A stretch of DNA of 64,000 nucleotides from Variovorax sp. EL159 (GTDB lineage: Bacteria > Pseudomonadota > Gammaproteobacteria > Burkholderiales > Burkholderiaceae_C), in the NCBI RefSeq assembly GCF_900100965.1, contig NZ_FMUJ01000002.1:369869-433868 (forward strand). The letters run 5' to 3'. How positions within the stretch are numbered: the stretch's first letter is position 1; every line of letters begins with the position of its first letter. Under the pieces are notes generated by a model. The model saw nothing but the letters and a program-made list of their open reading frames with translations, was not told the DNA's origin and made no database searches. Shown here one piece after another: positions 57,127-64,000 of this stretch. A program made the position numbers and the translations under genes.

Positions 57127-58365
57127 ATGGCATCAGTCATTAACACCAATTCTCTTTCGCTGCTCACGCAGAACAACCTCTCGAAGTCGCAGTCGTCGCT
57201 GAACACGGCGATCCAGCGCCTGTCGTCGGGCCTGCGCATCAACAGCGCCAAGGACGATGCCGCCGGCCAGGCCATCGCCAACCGCTTCACCGCCAACATC
57301 AAGGGCCTGACGCAAGCTTCGCGCAACGCCAACGACGGCATCTCGCTCGCGCAAACCACTGAAGGCGCGTTGACCGAAGTCAACAACAACCTGCAGCGCA
57401 TCCGCGAACTGGCCGTGCAAGCTGGCAACACGTCGAACTCGCCTTCGGACCTGAAGTCGATCCAGGACGAAATCGGCCTGCGCCTCGCTGAAATCGACCG
57501 TACCTCGGCACAGACCGATTTCAACGGCGTGAAGGTCCTGTCCTCCACGGCCAAGCCCCTGACGGTGCAAGTCGGCGCGAACGACGGCGAAACCATCCAG
57601 ATCAACCTGAAGGAAATCAGCTCCAAGACGCTCGGCATGCAAGGCTTCAACCTCGCTGGCCCGACCGCTACGGCTTCCCTGGCCTTCAACGGCACGGTGG
57701 CTTCGGGTGCCGGCGATGCGCCCACGGCTGCCCAGCTGAAGGCCGCCTACGGTGCCACGACCGCCGTCACGCTGACGACCGTCAAGGAAAAGACGACCGA
57801 CGACCTGTCGAGCAAGCTCGGCCTGGCCGCCGGTGGCGCCAAGCTGACGGGCAACGCCGTTGCCGACAAGAACGGCAACCTGTTCGCCGAAGTCGCGATC
57901 AAGCCCGTGGGCGCCGGCGAAACCTCGTCGCTGATCAACCAGGGCTTCACCGGCGCCGTCGACGGCACCACGATGTACCGCTACGTGGCGCTGGACCCGG
58001 CATCGGCCGACACCACGACGCTGGCCACCACCGCCGCCTTCACGGTCGACACCTCGAAGCTGTCGGTCAACAGCCTGCAAGTCGGTTCCACCGCCAGCCC
58101 CCTGGCCACCATCGACGCCGCCCTCAAGGTGGTCGACAACCTGCGCAGCTCGCTGGGTGCGGTGCAGAACCGTTTCGACTCGGTGATCGCCAACCTGGGC
58201 ACCGCGGTGACCAACCTGTCGGCTTCGCGCTCGCGCATCGAAGACGCTGACTACGCAACGGAAGTGTCGAACATGACCCGCGCGCAGATCCTGCAACAAG
58301 CCGGTACCTCGGTGCTGGCCCAGGCCAACCAGACCACGCAAGGCGTGCTGTCGCTGCTGAAGTAA
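57127..58365 (+). CDS. fliC: FliC, flagellin
   Basis: 412 residues from the ATG at 57127, behind CCAGGAG. The D0/D1 N-terminus (NTNSLSLLTQNNLSKSQSSLNTAIQRLSSGLRINSAKDDAAG) and C-terminus (SRIEDADYATEVSNMTRAQILQQAGTSVLAQANQ) are typical flagellin. The central 170 residues (about 175-330) form the variable surface domain. Only one flagellin gene is seen in the window. Codon use is biased to C-ending codons, as expected of a highly expressed gene. Tandem hairpins follow the stop. Confidence 0.98.
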   Translation: MASVINTNSLSLLTQNNLSKSQSSLNTAIQRLSSGLRINSAKDDAAGQAIANRFTANIKGLTQASRNANDGISLAQTTEGALTEVNNNLQRIRELAVQAGNTSNSPSDLKSIQDEIGLRLAEIDRTSAQTDFNGVKVLSSTAKPLTVQVGANDGETIQINLKEISSKTLGMQGFNLAGPTATASLAFNGTVASGAGDAPTAAQLKAAYGATTAVTLTTVKEKTTDDLSSKLGLAAGGAKLTGNAVADKNGNLFAEVAIKPVGAGETSSLINQGFTGAVDGTTMYRYVALDPASADTTTLATTAAFTVDTSKLSVNSLQVGSTASPLATIDAALKVVDNLRSSLGAVQNRFDSVIANLGTAVTNLSASRSRIEDADYATEVSNMTRAQILQQAGTSVLAQANQTTQGVLSLLK

Positions 58366-58393
58366 TTCGCGGCAGCAGTCGCTGAAGCGCCAG

Positions 58394-58459
58394 GCCCTTC
58401 CCTCGGGGAAGGGCTGGTTGGTGCGCAGGCGCCCGGGCAAAGCCCGGGAGTGCCTGCGC
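58394..58459 (+). terminator. Tandem hairpins downstream of fliC
   Basis: First hairpin: GCCCTTCCC (58394-58402) pairs with GGGAAGGGC (58406-58414). Second: GCGCAGGC (58423-58430) and CCCGGGC (58432-58438) pair with GCCCGGG (58442-58448) and GCCTGCGC (58452-58459) in one long stem with a three-A loop. There is no T-run, so the pair may protect the abundant fliC mRNA 3' end or slow transcription into flaG. Confidence 0.6.
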
Positions 58460-58529
58460 TGTCCCTTGTGGCTTGTCGCCGATGCGCCAGGCCACAGCGG
58501 ACAGCGAACAACAACAGAGGAGTTGGACC

Positions 58530-58880
58530 ATGGCGATTCCGGTGGCACCGGCGGCGGACGGCCCCTGGTGGACGGAGATGTTCTCCGGCCAGGCGACAGC
58601 CGCGATGCGTGCGTCGATCAGCGCGAATGCGCCGGCCGATGCGGTGGAGGAAGCCACGCCGACGCAGGTCGAGAACGCGGTGAAGGAAGTCAACGCATCG
58701 CTGCAAAGCCGCGCGGTCGGCCTGCGCTTCGAGATCGACAAGGACACCGACAAGCTCGTGGTGAAGGTGGTCGACCGGGCCAGCGGCGAAGTGATCCGGC
58801 AGATCCCGTCCGAGGAAGTGGTCCGCATCGCGAAGGTCTTCGGCCAGACATCGGGGCTCCTGGTGAGCCACGGGGCCTGA
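58530..58880 (+). CDS. flaG: FlaG family protein
   Basis: 116 residues from the ATG at 58530 with AGAGGAG upstream. The C-terminal half (VKEVNASLQSRAVGLRFEIDKDTDKLVVKVVDRASGEVIRQIPSEE) is the FlaG domain. FlaG proteins influence filament length in several species; the mechanism is not settled. It lies between fliC and fliD, its usual place. Confidence 0.93.
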   Translation: MAIPVAPAADGPWWTEMFSGQATAAMRASISANAPADAVEEATPTQVENAVKEVNASLQSRAVGLRFEIDKDTDKLVVKVVDRASGEVIRQIPSEEVVRIAKVFGQTSGLLVSHGA

Positions 58881-58931
58881 AGCGCTTCTTTGTTGAAGAA
58901 CCAAATTTTTTGAATTGAACAGGAAACCAAC

Positions 58932-60383
58932 ATGCCAACGATCAGCAGCCTGGGTGTCGGCGCTAATCTCGACCTGAACACCTTGCTCACCAAGCTCCAG
59001 TCGGTGGAAAGCCAGCCGCTGGCACTGCTGCAGCAACGCCAGACCAGCTTCACGAGCAAGCTGTCGGGCTACGGCCAGATCCAGAGCGCGCTCAACGGCC
59101 TGCAGGCCGCCGCCAAGAAGCTGAGCGACCCGGCCTTCTTCGCCGGCGTGAAGACCACGGCCACGCCCACCGACGTGCTGACCGCGAGCAGCACCGACAA
59201 GGCCTCGGCCGGCACCTACAACATCAACGTCGACAAGCTCGCGCAAGCGCAGTCGCTGGTCTCGGGCGGCCTGGCCAAGGCGGACACCCCCATCGGCGTG
59301 GGCACCATCAGCATCGACTTCGGCGCCATCACCGGCGGCACGCTGGACCCCGCGACCGGCACCTACACCGGCGCGACCTTCACGCAGGACACCACGCGCA
59401 CGGCGGTGCCCATTTCCATCGGCGCGGGCAACAACACGCTCGAAGGCATCCGCGACGCGATCAACAACTCGAAGGCCGGCGTGAAGGCCAGCATCGTGAA
59501 CGACGGCAGCGGCACGCCCAACCGGCTGGTGCTGGTCTCGGCGCAGTCCGGCGAGCAGTCGACCATGCGCGTCTCGGTGACCGGCGACGCGGCGCTGCAG
59601 AACCTGCTGGGCAACGACCCGGCCGGCACGCAGAACCTGCGCCAGACCGTGGCGGGGCAAGACGCCAAGCTCACCGTCAACGGCATTGCCGTGACCAGCG
59701 CGAGCAACACCGTCAAGGAAGCCATCCAGGGCACGACCCTCAACTTGCTCAAGCGCGGCGACAGCGTCGTGACGGCGCTGCCGGACACCGCGAACGTGAG
59801 CACGGCCATCAGCGATTTCGTGAAGGCCTACAACACCCTGCAGAGCACCGCGGGCGCGCTGACGGCCTACAACAAGGACACCAACACCGCCTCGCCGCTG
59901 ACCGGCGACTCGACCCTGCGCAACCTGCTCAGCCGCGTGCGCCAGACCATCGTGTCGCCGCAGGACACCGGCCCGAAGCAGCTGAAGGTGCTGACGGAGA
60001 TCGGCGTGTCGCTGCAGAAAGACGGCACGCTGTCGATCGACCAGAAGAAGCTCGACGCGGCGATCAACACCAACCTGGACGGCGTCACGCGGCTCTTCGC
60101 GACGGGGATCGACAGCAAGGCCGGCTATGGCAAGCAGCTGACGGCGGTGATCACCGACCTCACATCGATCGGCGGCGCGCTCAAGACGGCGTCGGACGGC
60201 GTGACCACCACGCTCAAGCAGCTCGACAGCCAGTACACCGCGATGAAGGAGCACGTGGATTCCACCGTCGAGCGCTACCGCAAGCAGTTCAACCAGCTGG
60301 ACGTGGTGATCAGCGGCATGAACAACACGCTGAGCTACCTCACGACGCAGTTCAACGCGCTGACGTCGAACAAGGGCAAGTAA
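58932..60383 (+). CDS. fliD: FliD, filament cap protein
   Basis: 483 residues. The N-terminus SSLGVGANLDLNTLLTKLQSVESQPLALLQQRQ and the C-terminal coiled region (MKEHVDSTVERYRKQFNQLDVVISGMNNTLSYLTTQF) are FliD landmarks. It forms the pentameric cap that folds flagellin at the filament tip. It is followed by its chaperone-type neighbours fliS and fliT. RBS CAGGAAA. Confidence 0.96.
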   Translation: MPTISSLGVGANLDLNTLLTKLQSVESQPLALLQQRQTSFTSKLSGYGQIQSALNGLQAAAKKLSDPAFFAGVKTTATPTDVLTASSTDKASAGTYNINVDKLAQAQSLVSGGLAKADTPIGVGTISIDFGAITGGTLDPATGTYTGATFTQDTTRTAVPISIGAGNNTLEGIRDAINNSKAGVKASIVNDGSGTPNRLVLVSAQSGEQSTMRVSVTGDAALQNLLGNDPAGTQNLRQTVAGQDAKLTVNGIAVTSASNTVKEAIQGTTLNLLKRGDSVVTALPDTANVSTAISDFVKAYNTLQSTAGALTAYNKDTNTASPLTGDSTLRNLLSRVRQTIVSPQDTGPKQLKVLTEIGVSLQKDGTLSIDQKKLDAAINTNLDGVTRLFATGIDSKAGYGKQLTAVITDLTSIGGALKTASDGVTTTLKQLDSQYTAMKEHVDSTVERYRKQFNQLDVVISGMNNTLSYLTTQFNALTSNKGK

Positions 60384-60404
60384 GCCAGGGGACCGGAGCC
60401 GTCG

Positions 60405-60824
60405 ATGTACACACCTCACAACCTTCGCACCGGTGCCGGCGCGTATGCACGCGTCGGCGTCGAGACCAGCGTGATGAGCGCATCGCCGCACCAGCTCATC
60501 GTCATGCTGTTCGATGGCGCAAAGACCGCCATCGGCATGGCGCGGCATCACATGGCGGCCGGCGAGATCGAGGCCAAGGGCAACGCGATCTCGAAGGCGA
60601 TCGGCATCGTGGACAGCGGCCTGAAGGCCGCGCTCGACGCCACGGCGGCCGGCGATGCCGGCGCCGAACTCGTGGGCAACCTGTCGGCGCTGTACGACTA
60701 CATCGTCCAGCGGCTGTTTCGCGCCAACCTGCACAACGACGTGCAGGCGCTGGACGAAGCCGACGCGTTGCTCGAGAACATTGCTTCCGCATGGCGGGAG
60801 ATCGACGGCCGGGTTCGCGGCTGA
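60405..60824 (+). CDS. fliS: FliS, flagellin export chaperone
   Basis: 139 residues, helical. YARVGVETSVMSASPHQLIVMLFDGAKTAI near the N-terminus is the FliS signature, and ALLENIASAWREI closes it. FliS binds the flagellin C-terminus before export. CGGAG precedes the ATG; the gene starts 21 bases after fliD. Confidence 0.96.
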   Translation: MYTPHNLRTGAGAYARVGVETSVMSASPHQLIVMLFDGAKTAIGMARHHMAAGEIEAKGNAISKAIGIVDSGLKAALDATAAGDAGAELVGNLSALYDYIVQRLFRANLHNDVQALDEADALLENIASAWREIDGRVRG

Positions 60825-60853
60825 CGCGCGGCCGCTATTGAAGACAGGAAAAA

Positions 60854-61186
60854 ATGACAGTCCGGAGTGAGGTCGTTCATTGCTACGAGGAGCTTGCCTC
60901 CAGCGTCTCGCTGATGCTGGTGCTGGCGCACGCGAAAGAATGGGGTCAGCTCCCGGGGCTCGAGTCCCGGTGCTCGGCCATCGTCGACAGGTTGCGGGTC
61001 ATCGAGCCGACGGAGACGCTCGATGCCGCGCAGGTCGAGACGGTGCTGCACCTGCTCGACCGCATTCGCACGGAGCAGGCCGAGGTGTCGGGGCTCATCA
61101 AGCCGCAGCTTGACGACCTCCTGAGCCGGATGGGACACCTGAGCCAGCAGAAGAACCTGGGCAAGGCCTACGGGCCGACGCACTGA
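60854..61186 (+). CDS. fliT: FliT-like export chaperone
   Basis: 110 residues, fully helical, in the fliDST order. The sequence (YEELASSVSLMLVLAHAKEWGQLPGLESRC) fits FliT. FliT escorts FliD, and in enterics it also antagonises FlhDC. RBS CAGGAAAA. The family is poorly conserved, so the call leans on size and position. Confidence 0.85.
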   Translation: MTVRSEVVHCYEELASSVSLMLVLAHAKEWGQLPGLESRCSAIVDRLRVIEPTETLDAAQVETVLHLLDRIRTEQAEVSGLIKPQLDDLLSRMGHLSQQKNLGKAYGPTH

Positions 61187-61209
61187 CCGACCCACCGGAT
61201 GCCGCGACC

Positions 61210-62508
61210 ATGAGTGGACTTGCCGGACTGATCGATGCGCTGCTGGCCGCAAGGCTCACGCCGCGGCTCGACGTGCTGGGCATCAAGCCCGAGGCCACCA
61301 TCGGCGCGCCCGGCGCGGCGGCCGGCATCGGCAGGATCGCCAACGATGTGCGGCTGCCGTCCAACGCGGCGCTTGACCGGCAGATACCGGGTGCGGTGTC
61401 CGGCGGTGCCGGCGCGGCGCAAGGCGGTGCGGGTGCACCGCCTTCGGTGGCGACGCAGTTGTCGGTGGCGGCCCGGGTGATCGGCGCGGTGCTGGCCGAT
61501 CTGCAGGCGGAGCCGGGGCCGGTGCGTGGCGCGGCGCCGCTGTGGCCTTCGCGGCAACCTGCGAGTGCGTCGGTGTTGGCGGGCGCGCTCGCGCAGACGG
61601 TGTCGGACAGCGGACTCTTCTATGAGTCGCACCTCGCGGAGTTCGCGGCGGGCACGCGCAGCATGGCGCAGATGACACGCGAGCCGCAGGCGCGCTGGGC
61701 GGTACCTGTTGCGCTGCCGCAGGTTGCGGGCGCGGTGCCGCAAGCGATGGCGCAGGCGCTCGGGTCGGGTGTGTTGATGGATGCGTTGCAGGCTGGCGCT
61801 GTGCAGCAGCAATCGCTTGCATCGGCGTCGGACGATGGCGATGCAAGTCCGGCGACGCGTGCGGCGAATGCGAACGCGCCGCGCGGTGTGTCGGGCGATG
61901 TCTCCGTGCAGGGCAATGCCGGATCGGCATCCGCAAGTGCCGCGCCGAAAACCGAGCGGGTTTCTTCGCCCGAGGCGGCGCGTGTGCAAGCGGCCTATCG
62001 CCAACCCGAAACCATGTCGATGGCCAACACGGTCGATGCGATGCCGGCCCACAAGGCGGGCGAGGCAGCCCGTGTCGCCGACAGCGCCGCCACCGTACAG
62101 GCGACGCGAGGCGAGGTGATTCACCCGCAGGCCGTCACGCTCGTGCACCAGCAACTCGACCTGCTGGCCAGCGCGGCTTTCCGCTGGAGCGGCCATGCCT
62201 GGCCCGATGTGCCGATGACGTGGTCGGTCGAAGAAGAACAGCAGCAACAACAGGCGAAGTCCGATGCGGGCATCGACGAAGAAGGCCAGCGCCGCTGGTC
62301 GACCACGGTGTCGCTCGTGCTGCCGCGGCTGGGTGAAGTCGACCTGCGCTTGAACCTCAGCGGCCCGACCGTGCAGGCGCATCTGTCGGCGAGCGAGGCC
62401 AGCACCATGGCCCGCATGCGCGGCGATGCCCGGCAACTGGCGCAGCGCTTCGAGGCGGCCGGCCTTCAGTTGCAGCAGGTGCAGGTCACCGCGAAGGCGC
62501 ACGCATGA
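61210..62508 (+). CDS. Second FliK-type (Flg_hook domain) protein
   Basis: 432 residues, Ala/Gly/Val-rich and low complexity for 300 residues. It then ends in a hook-length-control domain (TVSLVLPRLGEVDLRLNLSGPTVQAHLSASEASTMARMRGDARQLAQRFEAAGLQLQQVQV region). It is distinct from fliK at 49491. Its stop overlaps the next gene by four bases (ATGA), and that gene resembles the FlhB substrate-switch domain, the known partner of FliK. Its function is not established. Confidence 0.8.
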   Translation: MSGLAGLIDALLAARLTPRLDVLGIKPEATIGAPGAAAGIGRIANDVRLPSNAALDRQIPGAVSGGAGAAQGGAGAPPSVATQLSVAARVIGAVLADLQAEPGPVRGAAPLWPSRQPASASVLAGALAQTVSDSGLFYESHLAEFAAGTRSMAQMTREPQARWAVPVALPQVAGAVPQAMAQALGSGVLMDALQAGAVQQQSLASASDDGDASPATRAANANAPRGVSGDVSVQGNAGSASASAAPKTERVSSPEAARVQAAYRQPETMSMANTVDAMPAHKAGEAARVADSAATVQATRGEVIHPQAVTLVHQQLDLLASAAFRWSGHAWPDVPMTWSVEEEQQQQQAKSDAGIDEEGQRRWSTTVSLVLPRLGEVDLRLNLSGPTVQAHLSASEASTMARMRGDARQLAQRFEAAGLQLQQVQVTAKAHA

Positions 62509-62831
62509 ACCACGCACCTGACACACGCGATGCCCTCGACAACCGGCACAGCGCCGTCGCGCTTTCGTATGCGGACAAGACCAAGGCACCGGTGGTCGTG
62601 GCCAAGGGCTACGGCGTGGTCGCCGAATCGATCATGCGCGAGGCGCGCGAGAACGGGCTTTATGTGCACGCGTCCGCCGACCTCGTGAAGCTGTTGATGC
62701 AGGTGGACCTGGACCGGCAGATCCCGCCGCAGCTCTACCGGGCGGTTGCCGAAGTGATGGCGTGGATCTATGGGCTGGAAGAAAAGGCCGGGATCTCGCC
62801 GGCGTTCGGTACGGGCCAGACGGCGTATTAA
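62505..62831 (+). CDS. FlhB C-terminal domain-like protein (EscU/YscU family)
   Basis: 108 residues. From about residue 18 it aligns with the part of FlhB beyond the autocleavage site: ALSYADKTKAPVVVAKGYGVVAESIMREARENGLYVH and LDRQIPPQLYRAVAEVMAWIYGLEE. There is no membrane part and no NPTH cleavage motif, so it corresponds to the cleaved FlhB-CC fragment made as a separate protein. Comparable short FlhB-like proteins exist in other bacteria (FlhX/FhlB). Coupled to the FliK-domain gene by overlap. Confidence 0.88.
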   Translation: MNHAPDTRDALDNRHSAVALSYADKTKAPVVVAKGYGVVAESIMREARENGLYVHASADLVKLLMQVDLDRQIPPQLYRAVAEVMAWIYGLEEKAGISPAFGTGQTAY

Positions 62832-63055
62832 ATAACCTGTGGTTCTATTCGAAGTAATGAATCATCGGAAGGCTGAATCAATTCGCATTGATCGAGTTGT
62901 AAAAAGGGTTAATAGTCTTTATCAATTCAAATTTGGCGATGAATAAATTCCTCGTCCGAGAAGGTTATCTGTAACAACTAATTTCGCGGACAGGACCCGT
63001 TCGTATCGGGCTTCGGATGGCGCTCTCATAGGAGAGAAGCATTCTCAGTGTCGGA

Positions 63056-63082
63056 TTCATCCTACGTTTTTTTTGCCGATAG
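63056..63082 (+). promoter_or_regulatory. Weak sigma-28-like site upstream of flhD
   Basis: GCCGATAG (63075-63082) matches the FliA -10 box at seven of eight positions. The -35 position 15 bases upstream is TTCA, a poor match to TAAA. If real, it would let FliA feed back on the master operon. Confidence 0.3.
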
Positions 63083-63094
63083 CATGACAAAGTC

Positions 63095-63131
63095 TTCAAA
63101 GTGTAAAACTTTGTGTATATAATGTATACAC
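63095..63131 (+). promoter_or_regulatory. Sigma-70 promoter of flhDC with overlapping dyads
   Basis: TTCAAA (63095-63100), 17 bases, then a perfect TATAAT (63118-63123). Two inverted repeats overlap it: CAAAGT/ACTTTG (63097-63102 with 63108-63113) in the spacer and GTGTATA/TATACAC (63113-63119 with 63125-63131) across the -10 box. They look like operators for a repressor or activator of flhDC. Confidence 0.65.
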
Positions 63132-63155
63132 GATTGATTGAAACGCGGAGTGGAC

Positions 63156-63542
63156 ATGGAATCGGAAATGGAAATGAGCATGGAAAATTGCAATGTCAAC
63201 GCAAGCGGCGTGATTTCGAGGGAAATCGGCGAGATTAATCTGGCCTATATGCTGCTTGCCCAGAAGCTGGTGAAACAGGACCGGGCCGAGGCCATGTTCC
63301 GGCTCGGCGTGGGGCGCGAGCTCGCCGATCTGCTGGCGAACATGTCGCTCAGCCAGATCGTGAAGCTGGCCGCTTCCAACTTCCTGTTGTGCAGCTTCCG
63401 GCTGGACGATCGCCCGATGTTCGCGGTGGTCGGCGAGGGCAAGGAGCCCGCGCTGCAGCAGGCGCACATGTCGATCCTGATGACGGCGCGCCAGGCGCAG
63501 GGCCAGTCGCAGATACGCGAAGCAGGTGCGGCGGCCGCATGA
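63156..63542 (+). CDS. flhD: FlhD, flagellar master regulator subunit
   Basis: 128 residues from the ATG at 63156, with GCGGAG upstream. TTG 63138 and several later ATG codons are alternatives. The core (EIGEINLAYMLLAQKLVKQDRAEAMFRLGVGRELADLLANMSLSQIVKLAAS) is FlhD. With FlhC it forms the FlhD4C2 activator of class II flagellar promoters. Its stop overlaps the flhC start (ATGA). Confidence 0.95.
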   Translation: MESEMEMSMENCNVNASGVISREIGEINLAYMLLAQKLVKQDRAEAMFRLGVGRELADLLANMSLSQIVKLAASNFLLCSFRLDDRPMFAVVGEGKEPALQQAHMSILMTARQAQGQSQIREAGAAAA

Positions 63543-64000
63543 CACGCAAAAGCGTTTTGGGCGAAGTCCGGCAGGTCCAGCTTGCCGTCGAACTGATCGG
63601 GCTGGGTGCCCGCCTGCAGTTTCTGGAGGCCGCGGTCAAGCTGAGCCGCGAACGCCTGATCCGCCTGTACAAGGAACTCAAGGGCGTCTCGCCGCCCAAG
63701 GGCCTGTTGCCGTTTTCCACCGACTGGTACATGACGTGGCTGGCCAACATCCACTCGTCGATGTTCTACAACATCTACCGCTTCATGCTCGATGAGGCCG
63801 ACGAGAGCGAGTTGCCCGCGCTCATCAAGGCCTATCGCCTCTATTCGGAGCAGGTCGAATCGCAGGGCGGCGAGGTCGTGCTCGACTTCACGCGCGCCGA
63901 GACCATGGTGCGGTTCTTCGACAGCGACATGCTGCAACTGAGCACCTGCAGCCGGTGCGGCGGCCACTTCGTGGCCCACGCGCACGACAACAAGAACGGT
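63539..64000 (+). CDS. flhC: FlhC, flagellar master regulator subunit (partial)
   Basis: The first 154 codons are in the window; the 3' end is cut off by the window edge. RQVQLAVELIGLGARLQFLEAAVKLSRERLIRLYKELKG and PFSTDWYMTWLANIHSSMFYNIYRFM are FlhC segments. The first zinc-binding pair, CSRC, is visible; the second would lie beyond the edge. It overlaps flhD by four bases. Confidence 0.96.
   Translation, partial: MTRKSVLGEVRQVQLAVELIGLGARLQFLEAAVKLSRERLIRLYKELKGVSPPKGLLPFSTDWYMTWLANIHSSMFYNIYRFMLDEADESELPALIKAYRLYSEQVESQGGEVVLDFTRAETMVRFFDSDMLQLSTCSRCGGHFVAHAHDNKNG

Larger units (their letters stand above)
62832..63155 (+). promoter_or_regulatory. A+T-rich flhDC control region
   Basis: 324 bases without a gene, markedly richer in A+T than the rest of the window. 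It contains a GAGAA-GCA-TTCTC dyad near 63035-63047, an eight-T run with GCCGATAG at 63067-63082, and the sigma-70-like promoter and dyads described separately. Such long regions before flhDC usually integrate several regulators. Confidence 0.65.

Overview
The window reads as a chromosomal segment of a high-GC betaproteobacterium of the order Burkholderiales, most likely Comamonadaceae and close to Variovorax. This is an inference. It rests on high GC with C/G-ending codons, an FlhDC-governed flagellar system, REP-like repeats of a type I associate with Variovorax/Acidovorax genomes, and gene content. No database search was possible.

Layout. (1) 1-8412: housekeeping genes. These are the 3' end of an unidentified protein gene, a REP-like repeat pair, a convergent-facing Smr-domain gene coupled to radC, then an SlpA-type PPIase, ispH, a threonine/serine dehydratase-like gene, serS, tRNA-Ser(CGA) with promoter and terminator, and a divergent MocR regulator / DMT exporter pair. 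(2) 8590-10131: an OmpR-like regulator with a degenerate receiver and a tiny 'headless' YadA-type anchor protein. (3) 10132-19455: flgN-flgM-flgA on the minus strand, diverging from flgBCDEFGHIJ on the plus strand (anti-sigma factor, chaperone, rod, hook, L and P rings, rod-cap muramidase). (4) 19543-34629: a 15-kb chemoreceptor array inserted between flgJ and flgK. It has eight full-length MCPs (one Aer-like with PAS), one gutted MCP remnant and two almost identical cheW genes. The signalling domains are highly similar across the array. (5) 34747-37954: flgKL behind a sigma-28 promoter. (6) 38012-44832, minus strand: a type VI secretion effector module, vgrG - tli3 (lipoprotein immunity) - tle3 (lipase) - tla3 (adaptor), with the adaptor's C-terminus apparently broken. 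(7) 45025-56334, minus strand: fliFGHIJK and fliLMNOPQR (MS ring, C ring, export ATPase, hook-length control, export gate). (8) 56633-62831, plus strand: fliE, fliC, flaG, fliD, fliS, fliT, a second FliK-domain protein and a protein with only the FlhB C-terminal domain. (9) 62832-64000: an A+T-rich control region and flhDC, the master regulator; flhC runs off the window.

How it works together. FlhDC should drive the class II operons (flgA, flgB-J, fliE, fliF-R). FlgM holds back sigma-28 until the hook is finished. Sigma-28 then reads the class III promoters. I find five with the form TAAA/TCAA-N15-GCCGATA(A/T): before flgM, fliC, flgK, and two of the MCPs. Receptors, CheW adaptors and late flagellar parts are therefore co-regulated. 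cheA, fliA, flhAB and motAB are not in the window.

Most notable for follow-up: the homogenised MCP/cheW array with duplicated receptor-plus-promoter blocks, a probable ATT start codon, the repeat-derived 5' end of flgI, the T6SS module inside the flagellar locus with a damaged adaptor, the headless YadA next to a degenerate regulator, and nested dyads over the flhD promoter.
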